Part shown: positions 1 through 8,409 of the stretch, one piece after another
Position numbering within the stretch: the first letter of the stretch is position 1
Layout: each line of letters begins with the position of its first letter
Assembly (NCBI GenBank): GCA_038087035.1
Contig: CP051187.1
Span: 6,454,001-6,518,000 of the forward strand
Reading direction: 5' to 3'
Origin: Gloeotrichia echinulata CP02
GTDB taxonomy: Bacteria > Cyanobacteriota > Cyanobacteriia > Cyanobacteriales > Nostocaceae
DNA: 64,000 nt
Made by a program: the position numbers and the translations under genes
The notes under the pieces: generated by a model
Database searches by the model: none
Told to the model about the DNA's origin: nothing
The model's input: only the letters and a program-made list of their open reading frames with translations

Positions 1-1671
1 AAGTCCGCTAACTAGTTTGGCGATAGTAGATTTACCAGAACCACTCCCACCTACCAAAGCAACCCGCTGTCCTGGTTTAATTGATAGGTTAAAGTTTTCT
101 ATGAGTGCGGGTTCTAAGCGACTATAGCCAAAGGTGATATTCCGCAATTCGACATATCCCTGCAATTTGGATTGGACAGAAAAATCGGTTTCTCTTTCTT
201 TCGGGTTCCCTGTCTCCTCAATCGGGTTGTCCAGCACATCATCTAAGCGGACTAAATTACCTTCTAACTCTTGCAAACTTGTACCGAAGTTGACCAGATT
301 GTTCACCGGTTCTTGAAAACTGTGGGTTAACCCTTGAAAAGCTATTAGCATCCCAATGCTCAAGTGTCCATCCATCACCCGCAAACCACCGACTACTAAT
401 AATAGCATTGAGGAAAGGGCTGACAAAAGTACCGGTAAGACAGAGAATATCTGATTGGTTGTCCCCAGTTGCTGCTGGGAATTAATTGCTTTGGTATAGT
501 AACCCGACCAGCGAGCAAAGAAATCTGACTCTAAACCAGATGCTTTGATAGTTTCTATACCTTGCAAAGCCGCTATCGAAATACCAGCCGCTTTGCCATA
601 TTCCTGCATTAACCGCTGATTCGCATCGACCCGCTGACGGGAAATTGACTGTAATGTGACGATATTAATAGCTGCAAAAATTACCATAATCAAGGTTAGT
701 ACCCAGTCGTATTGCACCATGACTAAGGCATAGAATATTACCATAATTGCATCAATGAGCGTAGTCGCCAATTTTCCCGAAAGGACATTAGCAACTTCGT
801 CATTAAGATGAGTGCGATCGCTGATTTCTCCAGCAAAGCGTTGAGCGTAAAAACTCGCAGGTAGGCGGAGAATATGCCAAAAAAAGCGGCTAGACATCCC
901 AATAGCCAGCTTAATCTTCAACCGGCGGAGATACTTTAACCGCAGTAAGGTGAGCGACCCTTGGAGTATAGTTATAATAGCCATGACTACCAGCAAAGGA
1001 CGTAACCAATCCTGTCTTTGCTGCACCAGGATATCATCGACAAATACCTGGGTTAACACGGGCACAGCTAACCCAACTAAGGTTAACAAAAAACCGGCAA
1101 TTAGGCAATAAATTAACGCCCCAGCAGCACCGCTCAACCGTTCCCACAGGGATACCGCAATACTAGTTTTGCGACCACTTTTGACAAACTCTTTGCTGGG
1201 TTCCATGACCAGCACCACCCCAGTGTACCCCTCGTCAAATTCTTGGTGTGATACCGTACGCGGTCCGGTCCCTGGGTCATTGAGATAAACCCGTTTTTTG
1301 CCAAATCCTTCTACTACAACAAAGTGGTTAAAGTGCCAAAATATGATATATGGAGGGCGCAAAGCTTGTAACTGCTTCAGTTCCTTTTTAAAGCCTTTCG
1401 CTTCCAGTCCATACCTTTTAGCAGCTTTGACCATATTCGATGCTTTGCTACCATCGCGGGAGACACCACACTCTCGACGCAGTTCCGTTAGGGGTACAAT
1501 GCGTCCATAATAACCAAGAATAATCCCCAAAGCTGCAGCACCGCATTCCACAGCCTCCATTTGCAAAACAGTCGGCGTTTTTACCCGTCCTGTGCTTTTA
1601 CCAGAGACTAATGTTAGCAGGTATTGCCAAGGATTAATTCCTGTTGTTACGGTCTGATTAGTAGATACCAC
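1..1671 (-). CDS. C39-peptidase ABC exporter (PCAT type), 3' end cut by window
   Basis: This bifunctional exporter cleaves a double-glycine leader and pumps the core peptide out. Reading from a GTG at 1671, 557 codons are present before the window edge. The N-terminal C39 peptidase shows the Q-x5-C motif with catalytic Cys43 in EAVECGAAALG, then the His of FWHFNHFVVVEG and the Asp of LNDPGTG. A hydrophobic transmembrane domain follows. The nucleotide-binding domain is entered only as far as the Walker A motif GGSGSGKST next to position 1; its signature and Walker B motifs lie outside. The GTG overlaps the end of the HlyD gene by 14 bp, suggesting translational coupling. The precursor at 5112-5294 is the obvious candidate substrate (inference). 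The peptidase assignment is firm; the exact start is less so. Confidence 0.93.
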   Translation of the reverse strand, partial: MVSTNQTVTTGINPWQYLLTLVSGKSTGRVKTPTVLQMEAVECGAAALGIILGYYGRIVPLTELRRECGVSRDGSKASNMVKAAKRYGLEAKGFKKELKQLQALRPPYIIFWHFNHFVVVEGFGKKRVYLNDPGTGPRTVSHQEFDEGYTGVVLVMEPSKEFVKSGRKTSIAVSLWERLSGAAGALIYCLIAGFLLTLVGLAVPVLTQVFVDDILVQQRQDWLRPLLVVMAIITILQGSLTLLRLKYLRRLKIKLAIGMSSRFFWHILRLPASFYAQRFAGEISDRTHLNDEVANVLSGKLATTLIDAIMVIFYALVMVQYDWVLTLIMVIFAAINIVTLQSISRQRVDANQRLMQEYGKAAGISIAALQGIETIKASGLESDFFARWSGYYTKAINSQQQLGTTNQIFSVLPVLLSALSSMLLLVVGGLRVMDGHLSIGMLIAFQGLTHSFQEPVNNLVNFGTSLQELEGNLVRLDDVLDNPIEETGNPKERETDFSVQSKLQGYVELRNITFGYSRLEPALIENFNLSIKPGQRVALVGGSGSGKSTIAKLVSGL

Positions 1672-3106
1672 TGTATTCCCTCAAGATTGGTAACACAAAG
1701 GTGATGGGGGCGCGTTCTTCGACCTTGACCCGCACAAGGGTAGTAGTTCCAGAAGAGATTTTTGTTTGCGGTCCGGTGGAAGAAGACCACTTGTAGCCGC
1801 TTGGTGTGGTAGAATCTAGCTCTAGGTCAGAAAATACTTGGATTAAACCTTCCTTTTGTTGAGATAGCAGACCTTCCACCACTTCCGCATTGCCCACCTC
1901 TGCAGCGGCTGATTCTTTGGAAATGGGAAACCGTGAAATGCTAGTGATATTACCCACAATACCACCAAAGCGTTCCCGTTTGACAGTTTGCGGCGTAATT
2001 TGAATTTTCATCCCTGACTGAATTTTCTTACCCTCAGCCACAGGGAAATAAGTCACACTCACCAGCTGACTTTGGGGATTTTCCGCCTCAATGGTTGCTA
2101 GACGAGTACCAGCATTGACAACTTGTCCTGGCGTCAGAGTAATTTCTAAAATGCGTCCTGAGTATTGACTAATAATTTGGCTATTGTCGCCTAATTGCAG
2201 TTGTAATTTGGCAATTTCCCGCTTCACTTCTTGAATCTCTTTTTTGCGGGCAGTGGCATTTTCTAGGTCTTGTTGAGCCACAGAAGCGCGTTTGCTGTCC
2301 AATTCTTTGAGTTGGGCTTGGAGGTCAGAAATAGTACTCAGGTTTTGATGATAGTCTCTTTCTGTTTCCGTCGTCTTTACATCCAGTTCCTTTAATTGGT
2401 TCTGGATGTCGGCAATTTTTTCCAGGTTTTGCAGATATTCCTGTTCCGCTTTGAGGGCTTCATCGCCGGAAATCGCCCCTTCTTGTTTAAATAACTGTTG
2501 GCGGCTTTTCATTCTCTGGAGGAAAACAGGATTCAACCCTTGGGCTTGCTTGAGGCGTTGCTGTAAGCCTTGGCGTTGCTGTCCTATGGAGGTATTACCT
2601 GTGGTTTTCAGCAGCGGTGTTACAGCTTGCAATTCCCCGATGCGTTGCTGGAGATATTGACGTTGTTGCTCTCTTGAGAGTTGCTCCTGTTCTCGTCTTA
2701 CCCCTTGCAATGAAGCAACCGCTTGGTCTTGTGACTGTAGTTCCGTCAGTTTAGCTTGTTGCTGTTGCAGTTGCTTGCGGAGTTCAGCTTGGTCAATGGT
2801 CGCCAGTACTTGCCCTTTTTTGATGATATCACCGACTTTGATATTCAGAGCAATTAACTGTCCCGCGCTTTTTGATTGTAGGGGTACAACTTTGCTGGGG
2901 TAAATCAGCACTCCTCGACCTTGAACGGTAACGGGGATGCGTCCGTAAATGCTCCAGATGACGGCTACTGTGAGGATAGAACCCAAGGCGGCTAGGGGTA
3001 GCCAGCTTTTGGGGCTGACTACCTGCATCAATTGGTCTAGTCTTTCGGGTGATGATAGCCGCTCTAGGGATTCTTTGCGGAATATACTACGTTTTTGGTG
3101 GAGCAT
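1658..3106 (-). CDS. HlyD-family periplasmic adaptor of a bacteriocin-type exporter
   Basis: This is the membrane-fusion subunit that links the inner-membrane ABC exporter to the outer membrane. The order seen is a short cytoplasmic N-terminus rich in charged residues (KESLERLSSPERLDQ), one transmembrane segment (SWLPLAALGSILTVAVIW), a biotinyl-lipoyl half-motif, a long Gln-rich coiled coil of about 200 residues, the second lipoyl half (TPGQVVNAGTRLATIE) and a C-terminal beta domain. The frame is open to 3184, but that extension is made of an intergenic repeat (3120-3229). I therefore prefer the ATG at 3106 (MLHQKRS); the ATG at 3121 is the alternative. Neither has a clear Shine-Dalgarno sequence. 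It overlaps the ABC exporter gene downstream. Confidence 0.9.
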   Translation of the reverse strand: MLHQKRSIFRKESLERLSSPERLDQLMQVVSPKSWLPLAALGSILTVAVIWSIYGRIPVTVQGRGVLIYPSKVVPLQSKSAGQLIALNIKVGDIIKKGQVLATIDQAELRKQLQQQQAKLTELQSQDQAVASLQGVRREQEQLSREQQRQYLQQRIGELQAVTPLLKTTGNTSIGQQRQGLQQRLKQAQGLNPVFLQRMKSRQQLFKQEGAISGDEALKAEQEYLQNLEKIADIQNQLKELDVKTTETERDYHQNLSTISDLQAQLKELDSKRASVAQQDLENATARKKEIQEVKREIAKLQLQLGDNSQIISQYSGRILEITLTPGQVVNAGTRLATIEAENPQSQLVSVTYFPVAEGKKIQSGMKIQITPQTVKRERFGGIVGNITSISRFPISKESAAAEVGNAEVVEGLLSQQKEGLIQVFSDLELDSTTPSGYKWSSSTGPQTKISSGTTTLVRVKVEERAPITFVLPILREYSGIY

Positions 3107-3119
3107 TTTTTGTACACCC

Positions 3120-3229
3120 ATTTTATCGGCTATGTGAGGACGATTGTGGGTAGGGGCGCAAGGCCTTGCGCCCCTACAGATCATTCAACGACGCCAAAAA
3201 CCCTGATTTTCTCCTAGGGTGAGGGGACA
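3120..3229. repeat. about 110-bp dispersed repeat, copy A, with an internal 28-bp palindrome
   Basis: The stretch from TTTTATCGGCTATGTGAGG to the CCCTGATTTT segment recurs at 26827-26934 with matching outer parts but a different centre. Here the centre is a perfect 28-bp palindrome (3150-3177) of the form GTAGGGGCGCAAGG and its complement. That palindrome also occurs alone at 13564-13591 and shortened at 31131-31156. The repeat ends right at the HlyD start codon and creates a spurious N-terminal extension in that frame. Confidence 0.75.
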
Positions 3230-3317
3230 GACCTACCATTCGCGACTCAGCATCCTTGCGCTTAGGGAATTAAGGAGTGGGGTGCAACGATTGTGGGAAT
3301 CATAACTAATCTGGATT

Positions 3318-3488
3318 TTATGCAGCCTCAGTTTTTGGATGGACACCTAGCAGGGAAGAAAACTTTTGGGGTAGATGTTTCCAAGTAGCTGCATCCTTAG
3401 CAACCTCCTGCGTAAACAATTTAGAGTCGGGGAAATCAAGTTCTTCGCACAGTACAATTAAATCAATAACAGTCGCGTACCAGAGCAA
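3318..3488 (-). CDS. small ORF without an ATG or GTG start, between the radical SAM and HlyD genes
   Basis: The frame is open from 3518 to a TAA at 3318. It reads as ordinary protein, for example LLWYATVIDLIVLCEELDF and later FTQEVAKDAATWKHLPQKF, ending GVHPKTEAA. There is no ATG or GTG. The only usual start is a TTG at 3488, giving 56 residues. An in-frame TAG at 3521-3519 closes the 5' side, ten bases past the radical SAM stop and in another frame. It may be a small accessory protein using a TTG start, or a 3' remnant left by a frameshift. I do not recognise the family. It is cotranscribed in position with the peptide cluster. Confidence 0.4.
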   Translation of the reverse strand: MLWYATVIDLIVLCEELDFPDSKLFTQEVAKDAATWKHLPQKFSSLLGVHPKTEAA

Positions 3489-3528
3489 TGGTGTATCAGC
3501 AAATCCTGAATATGACTGCTATTCTTTG

Positions 3529-4590
3529 CTACACAGCAAGTGCTTTTGTTTGCAAATTAGTCGCTATTTCATCACTTGTTGGCAAAGAAACGAGAGGACA
3601 GCCTAATGCATCAGGATCAAGGGTTTGAATTCCCCGAACCCAAGGAGCAAAACGACCTGGTATGAGATCAAGCCGACCATCAGACCGTAACGTGCCAATA
3701 TTGTTGCGTTCATCAGAAAGGGCTACTGTACACTTACCCACAGAACCGTTGGCACGAATTACTAAAGAGTTGGGAAGTGATGCATAACAAACATAGTCAT
3801 CTGGCAAGGCACTATTTTGTGGTGATTGCAAATTCTCGCCAAATAATTTTGCTTCGAGACTTTTGGCGGCTGCCTTTTTTTCAGCCCCTGAATACATCTT
3901 GATTGAAGCAGCATTACTACCTCCGAGAGGTTCAATCGATTGAAAGTAAGCAGAAAACCTTGAATCAGGTAAAAATTCTCTTTTGATATCCTCTAATAAT
4001 GGGTCGAGAATATTTACCCTATCAACAGTGAAATGCAGGCGTAAATTTATATAAATTGGTAATGAACTATTGCGAATTGCTAGTAGATTAGTCCAAATGC
4101 GTTCAAATGTGCTTTTCCCGTCGGCACGAATACGACTTTGGTCATGAATTTCTCTAGGACCATCAAGAGAAATTTGGTATTTTGTCACTCCCGCATCGGC
4201 TAAAGCACAAGCTGTATTGAAATCCAACAAGTAACCATTTGTGGTCATGTTACTTGAATAATGGAGATGAGGATACTGGGATGCTAGGGACAGGGCATAT
4301 TCAGAAATATCTAATACAATATTTTTGGACACAAGTGGCTCTCCACCAAACCAAGCTAAATTTAAATAACTTAAATTTGGGCTTCGTTTTGCAAGGATAG
4401 CTTTAATACCTGCTATCGTCTCTGGCTGCATCCGCCCTACGGAAAAATCTTCATAACAGTAGATACAACGAAAATTACACTGTTCTGTCGGTAAAATAAT
4501 TAATTCAAGACGCTTATCAGACATTAATCGCACACGTCTGACATCATCAGTATCGATAGCACTAGCTTTGTTCAAAACTGTTACAGCCAT
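3529..4590 (-). CDS. radical SAM peptide-modifying enzyme (SPASM-like C-terminus)
   Basis: The enzyme of 353 residues carries the CxxxCxxC iron-sulfur motif at Cys38, Cys42 and Cys45 (TEQCNFRCIYC), followed by the radical SAM barrel with WFGGEPL and SLDGPREIHD. The C-terminal third contains three well-spaced cysteines (VCYASLP, GKCTVAL, LGCPLV), consistent with a reduced SPASM or twitch domain holding an auxiliary cluster. The start has a good GAGGTG ribosome site. It lies 521 bp downstream of the double-glycine precursor and upstream of the adaptor and exporter genes, so its likely substrate is that precursor (inference). Which bond it forms (thioether, C-C or epimerisation) cannot be read from the sequence. 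Confidence 0.88.
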   Translation of the reverse strand: MAVTVLNKASAIDTDDVRRVRLMSDKRLELIILPTEQCNFRCIYCYEDFSVGRMQPETIAGIKAILAKRSPNLSYLNLAWFGGEPLVSKNIVLDISEYALSLASQYPHLHYSSNMTTNGYLLDFNTACALADAGVTKYQISLDGPREIHDQSRIRADGKSTFERIWTNLLAIRNSSLPIYINLRLHFTVDRVNILDPLLEDIKREFLPDSRFSAYFQSIEPLGGSNAASIKMYSGAEKKAAAKSLEAKLFGENLQSPQNSALPDDYVCYASLPNSLVIRANGSVGKCTVALSDERNNIGTLRSDGRLDLIPGRFAPWVRGIQTLDPDALGCPLVSLPTSDEIATNLQTKALAV

Positions 4591-5111
4591 AATAACACCT
4601 CTAAATTCGAGAATTTATTCCCTATAAATAGGAAAGAGAATCTAAACTTATTGACAAAAAGCATGATCACTAAAATCCTGGTTAATATTTAGCCAAGTGC
4701 AGCGATCACTTGCATACAAACATTCCAATTTCTCTCAACAGCAATGTCGAACTAAATATAATCTAAAATTCTGAATCTTTATTTTCCTTAACAACCGGAG
4801 TAAGTTAAGAGAGAATTAGAATTTAGTAAGTCGGCATGATAGAACTGAGGTATATTTGGTCTTTTAAAAAGAGTAAGGTAAGGATTCAAGTGTCTGAAAA
4901 CCACTCACATAACCAGTTACAAAATTGAGTTTGGCTTATTAACATACCTTTAGTCGCCATAAGGCACGAGAATATAGGTGTTGCAGAATTATTATTGAGA
5001 ATATAATAAATCTGTGGCTAATCCCCGGAAAACCCTACCTGATTGGTATGACCTGAATCCTTACTAAAAAATATAAAAGACCAATTTCTAAGCTATAAAG
5101 ACTTTAGACTA
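4591..5111. other. 521-bp AT-rich spacer between precursor and radical SAM gene
   Basis: Neither strand shows a convincing reading frame here. No second precursor with a GG leader was found on inspection, and I saw no strong hairpin plus T-run behind the precursor gene. The length suggests the radical SAM gene has its own promoter. Confidence 0.5.
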
Positions 5112-5294
5112 CTATTGCTTATTACAATGACAATTACCATTACCACCGCCAGCAATCCGTTCAAGCTCTTCAGGGCTTAATTCTTGGAGTAAGTCTGCCA
5201 TTTTAGGATCTTTAACCACTAATTCCCCATTTTCATTAATCTCGATATACTCACTAGCCTGTTTAGGATTTTCGTTTTCGTTTGGGGTAGACAT
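5112..5294 (-). CDS. double-glycine leader precursor peptide with a ten-residue Cys-His-Cys core
   Basis: The 60-residue peptide is strongly acidic and ends LQELSPEELERIAGG followed by GNGNCHCNKQ. Leu39, Glu43, Leu44, Ile47 and Gly49-Gly50 match the leader pattern cut by C39 peptidases, so cleavage after Gly50 would release a core of only ten residues with Cys55, His56 and Cys57. A strong AGGAGA ribosome site sits seven bases before the ATG. The downstream genes encode a radical SAM enzyme, an adaptor and a C39 exporter, so this is very probably the precursor of a ribosomally made, modified peptide. The class is unknown to me. Confidence 0.88.
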   Translation of the reverse strand: MSTPNENENPKQASEYIEINENGELVVKDPKMADLLQELSPEELERIAGGGNGNCHCNKQ

Positions 5295-5564
5295 AATTTC
5301 TCCTAACTGATTCTACAACAACTGTTATCAGCATAAAAAATGAATATTTGCTCCTTGTTATCACCGAACATCACACTTTCTATGCCCTTGGCTACAAGAA
5401 TAGCGTCTTTAACATTTAGATGTAATACCTTATTTTTAGATCAATACTCACCTTTTTTTAGATCTTAGATTTGTCGCATAATTCCAACAAAGAACCCCGC
5501 CCCGCCTTCGACTTACCTCAAAGGCTCCCCAGACCGCCTGCAGTATGGGGTTGGGGTATTAGGG

Positions 5565-5690
5565 CAATACAGTTCAGTTAAGGAAAATTGTCGTAGGGGC
5601 ACGGCACGAATAAAATTGTCGTTAGAAGAAAAAATTGTGGATGCCGTGCCCCTACAGTGTATATCATTCAAGCCTAACTGAACTGTATTG
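5565..5690. mobile_element. MITE, family A (10-bp target duplication), copy 1
   Basis: The terminal inverted repeats are CAATACAGTTCAGTTA and its complement. An inner inverted pair (GTAGGGGCACGGCA and TGCCGTGCCCCTAC) surrounds an AT-rich centre. The flanks are an exact 10-bp direct repeat, GGTATTAGGG, at 5555-5564 and 5691-5700, which identifies it as a transposed element. No ORF is present. Confidence 0.9.
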
Positions 5691-5904
5691 GGTATTAGGG
5701 TACTTTTGCAAGAGGTCTATTAAATATTCCAATAAAATTAAAAGCGCAGAGTATGGCTAGCGGCTTTTTAACACAATGCACAATTTTTAGATAAAACTAC
5801 CTTTTTTTTCGTTATATTTCATAGTCCACTGCTGCAGTTATTCGACTGTCCATGCTAACCAAAAAATGGTTATATAATGAGATATCACAGTATGAATGCT
5901 ATAA

Positions 5905-6165
5905 ATGCATATGGAACGTGAAGCGGTTACAATCAGGTTTCCTATTCCTCTGCTAAACAAAGCAAAAGATCTTAAAGATGGCTCAGAGTCATTCAATGAG
6001 CTAGTAGTTGAAGCCGTGGAACGAGAGGTTAAACGACGCCAGGCTATTGCTACTCATCACAGTATCGTCGCCAGGCGTGCCAAAATTAAGGCTAGAACTG
6101 GTGTACACCCGAATGTGAATGCTCTAATTCATAGCCTCAGAGAAGGGGATCTGCGAAGTGAATAA
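5905..6165 (+). CDS. VapB-like antitoxin (ribbon-helix-helix type)
   Basis: The 86-residue protein has a short beta-strand segment EREAVTIRFP followed by two helices (LLNKAKDL, SFNELVVEAVEREVKRRQ), the layout of ribbon-helix-helix antitoxins that bind DNA as dimers. The C-terminal half is basic and would contact the toxin. Its stop overlaps the GTG start of the PIN-domain toxin by eight bases, the usual coupling in such pairs. A second ATG at 5911 is an equally plausible start. These pairs normally repress their own promoter; I could not define an operator. Confidence 0.75.
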   Translation: MHMEREAVTIRFPIPLLNKAKDLKDGSESFNELVVEAVEREVKRRQAIATHHSIVARRAKIKARTGVHPNVNALIHSLREGDLRSE

Positions 6166-6586
6166 AGTCCTATGCTTGGACACAAGCATTCTTATTGCCT
6201 ATCTTGTCCCTGATGAAAATGAACCATTAGCAGATAATCTCGTGCTGGAAGCAATTGCAGGAAATGGATGTTTAGTTTCTCCCGCCTTTGCTTGGGCTGA
6301 AGTAGGCTCAGTATTACGTAAGAAAATCAGGATGAATTTACTGACACGAAAAGAAGCAGAAGGCTGTTATCAGGATTTTTGCAATTTACCGATAAACTAC
6401 ATCAATGAGGAGTTACTCAGAGTCAGAGCTTGGGAGATTGCAGAGCAATATCAACTACCAACGCTCTACGATGCTGCATTTTTAGCCTGTGCTGAGAGTG
6501 AAAAAGCTCTATTTTGGACGGCTGATAAAGTACTATTGAATAAATTATTGCCGCTACCAACTTATGTAAATCAACTGGGAGTCTAG
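6158..6586 (+). CDS. vapC: PIN-domain ribonuclease toxin, VapC-like
   Basis: This 142-residue PIN-domain protein should be the RNA-cleaving toxin of the pair. The acidic metal-binding residues of the family are visible: Asp8 in LDTS, Glu48 in FAWAEV, Asp105 in LYDAAFLA and Asp123 in TADK. Translation starts at a GTG inside the end of the antitoxin gene (AGTGAATAA), implying coupling. It is the only plus-strand pair in an otherwise minus-strand 13-kb region and sits between two MITEs, which suggests insertion into the secretion locus. The substrate RNA cannot be predicted. Confidence 0.88.
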   Translation: MNKVLCLDTSILIAYLVPDENEPLADNLVLEAIAGNGCLVSPAFAWAEVGSVLRKKIRMNLLTRKEAEGCYQDFCNLPINYINEELLRVRAWEIAEQYQLPTLYDAAFLACAESEKALFWTADKVLLNKLLPLPTYVNQLGV

Positions 6587-6623
6587 CAAATAGGTGTATC
6601 TGTACCCACAAATAAATTTTATC

Positions 6624-6665
6624 TTCCCTGTTCCCTGTTCCCCATTCCCTGTTCCCCATTCCCTG
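6624..6665. repeat. short tandem repeat, CCCTGTT and CCCCATT heptamers
   Basis: About six alternating heptamers (TCCCTGT, TCCCCAT) follow the vapC stop. This is a typical short tandemly repeated sequence of cyanobacteria. Confidence 0.7.
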
Positions 6666-6763
6666 TGTTTCTTAGGAGACAACAATAAAACTTCTTGCAA
6701 AAATCCCCTAACACCCCACCCCCAACCCCTCCCCGCTTGCGGTCCGTGGAGGTTTTGGCTTTA

Positions 6764-6958
6764 GAGCGTGTTTGAAAAGTCCGCTTTCATGTGCCCTGGC
6801 GATTAGAAATCGCGGCTACACAGACAAAACCCGCACTTCGACAAGCTCAGTGACCACCTGCGCGGGTTCAAAACCCTTAATTTCTCATTAGTCCACGGAG
6901 GTGGACTTTGTTTGTGTAGTTGTCACCTTCATTCGCCGAGAACTTTTCAAACATCCTC
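6764..6958. mobile_element. MITE with TTA duplication, IS5/IS1031-like ends
   Basis: The ends GAGCGTGTTTGAAAAGT and the complement of GAGGATGTTTGAAAAGT form imperfect terminal repeats around 195 bp. TTA is duplicated on both sides (6761-6763, 6959-6961). An inner inverted pair (CTACACAGACAAA and TTTGTTTGTGTAG) can fold back. The GAG ends and TNA target suggest mobilisation by an IS5-family transposase (inference). No ORF is present. Confidence 0.75.
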
Positions 6959-7015
6959 TTAGACAAAACCGGGGTCGGGTTCTTCAACCGCTTGCGTGAA
7001 AATTGCTGTAAAAAA

Positions 7016-8104
7016 TCACCTCAATCGCCCTAACATCCAATCAAATCTTTTCCCAGCCAGGGCTACACCATCTAAAACGCTATCATTTAACTCATCCTCA
7101 TATTCGAGATTTTCAGCCAAGGGTAAACCTTGACTATAAACCAACCGACCATAACCCAACTGACTCAACATTCCCTGCAATCTCTGATAAAGTAAAATAG
7201 CAATCACGCGATAAAAACGCGAGCCAAATCCTACATCCTGCTGCAATTTTGCTCCTAGTTGTTGTCGGGGAATTGACAAAACCATTGTCTCTTCAATAGC
7301 TTTAACAGTTGCAAAAGGTAGGCGACTATCAATAAATGGTGTTTCGCCAATAATTTCACCTTTAGATAATCTGGCTACCTCTCTACCCAAAATTTCGTTA
7401 CCCTCAATAGCAGCAAAAGCACGAGCTAAAGGATTACGGTCATCAAGAGAAATAGACAGGGACAAAGTTCCATCTAACACAAGATATAGCGCATCCACAG
7501 GACCTCTTTCATGGATGAGTGTCGTATGCGCCGGAATTTTTTCTGGAGTCCCAGTAGCCATCAACCAATCGATGTCACTATCATGTAATGCTCCCAAAAT
7601 AAATAGTACATCTTTAACTGGTTGACTTGGGGTAAATTTGCTGCGCCCAAGCTGATGGATCGTGCTTTCGATTCTATCTGCTAACAAAATGGCGATCGCC
7701 CGATAAAACCGCGCCGCAAATCCTACATCCTGCTGCAATTTCGCCGCCAATTCCTGTTGAGGAATCGACATCACCAGCGACTTTTCTACAGCCTGAATAC
7801 TAGTGGCTATTGAGCGACTACTTACAAAGGGAATTTCTCCCACTACCTCACCTCTAGATAATCTCCCAACTTCGCGACCTAAAATTTCACTACCCTCGAT
7901 AGCTGCAAAAGCACGAGTTAGAGGATTATTCTCAGGTTGAGAGATATTAACTGTTAAAATGCCATCTAGCAAAATATGTAGACAATCAGCAGTTTTTCCT
8001 TCTTGAATAAGTACACCACCCGCCGCTATTTCTCTTTGATGACCGATAGCAATCATCCAATCAATGTCACTGTTAGTTAATTCTTTAAGTAGGACTTCTG
8101 TCAT
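7016..8104 (-). CDS. tandem cyclic-nucleotide-binding protein, bacteriocin-transport-associated type
   Basis: The 362-residue protein is an internal duplication of two CAP/CNMP-type beta-barrel domains (about 5-165 and 172-325). Both copies share the segment AFAAIEG-EILGREV and a GE(I/T)PF phosphate-cassette-like stretch, but neither has a DNA-binding HTH. I recall this architecture from the family described as bacteriocin-type transport-associated proteins, encoded beside NHLM-type exporters and adaptors. Here the exporter lies 4 kb away, beyond the toxin-antitoxin pair, on the same strand. Its exact role is unknown; a regulatory or assembly role near the exporter is an inference. Confidence 0.8.
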   Translation of the reverse strand: MTEVLLKELTNSDIDWMIAIGHQREIAAGGVLIQEGKTADCLHILLDGILTVNISQPENNPLTRAFAAIEGSEILGREVGRLSRGEVVGEIPFVSSRSIATSIQAVEKSLVMSIPQQELAAKLQQDVGFAARFYRAIAILLADRIESTIHQLGRSKFTPSQPVKDVLFILGALHDSDIDWLMATGTPEKIPAHTTLIHERGPVDALYLVLDGTLSLSISLDDRNPLARAFAAIEGNEILGREVARLSKGEIIGETPFIDSRLPFATVKAIEETMVLSIPRQQLGAKLQQDVGFGSRFYRVIAILLYQRLQGMLSQLGYGRLVYSQGLPLAENLEYEDELNDSVLDGVALAGKRFDWMLGRLR

Positions 8105-8187
8105 GATTTAATTATCCTATTTTTGGTTAATAATTTGAAGAAAAACGAACTGATACACCAGGAAAAATGAAAAAATCTCTTATACCC

Positions 8188-8307
8188 CAATACAGTTCAG
8201 TTAGGCTCGAATGATATACACTGTAGGGGCACGGCATCCAAAATTTTTTCTTCTAATGACAATTTTATTCATGCCGTGCCCCTACGACAATTTTCTGAAC
8301 TGTATTG
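8188..8307. mobile_element. MITE, family A, copy 2 (inverted)
   Basis: It has the same CAATACAGTTCAGTTA ends as the copy at 5565, in opposite orientation, with one end slightly eroded (CTGAACTGTATTG). The flanks are an exact 10-bp duplication, TCTTATACCC, at 8178-8187 and 8308-8317. Confidence 0.9.
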
Positions 8308-8343
8308 TCTTATACCCATCCTCGCTTGCGGAGAGAGGGTTAT

Positions 8344-8380
8344 CAGTTATCAGTTAAAAGTTTTGATAACTGATAACTGT
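8344..8380. repeat. inverted repeat of AGTTATC units
   Basis: CAGTTATCAGTTA and TAACTGATAACTG form a long hairpin just past the end of the metalloprotease gene. It could slow transcription on the minus strand but has no T-run, so I do not call it a terminator. Confidence 0.5.
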
Positions 8381-8409
8381 TGACTGTTCACTGATTTAAA
8401 GTCAGGTCG

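Noticed and set aside
3107..3184. N-terminal extension of the HlyD protein
   Set aside because: These codons come from the dispersed palindromic repeat; homologous adaptors start near MLHQK.
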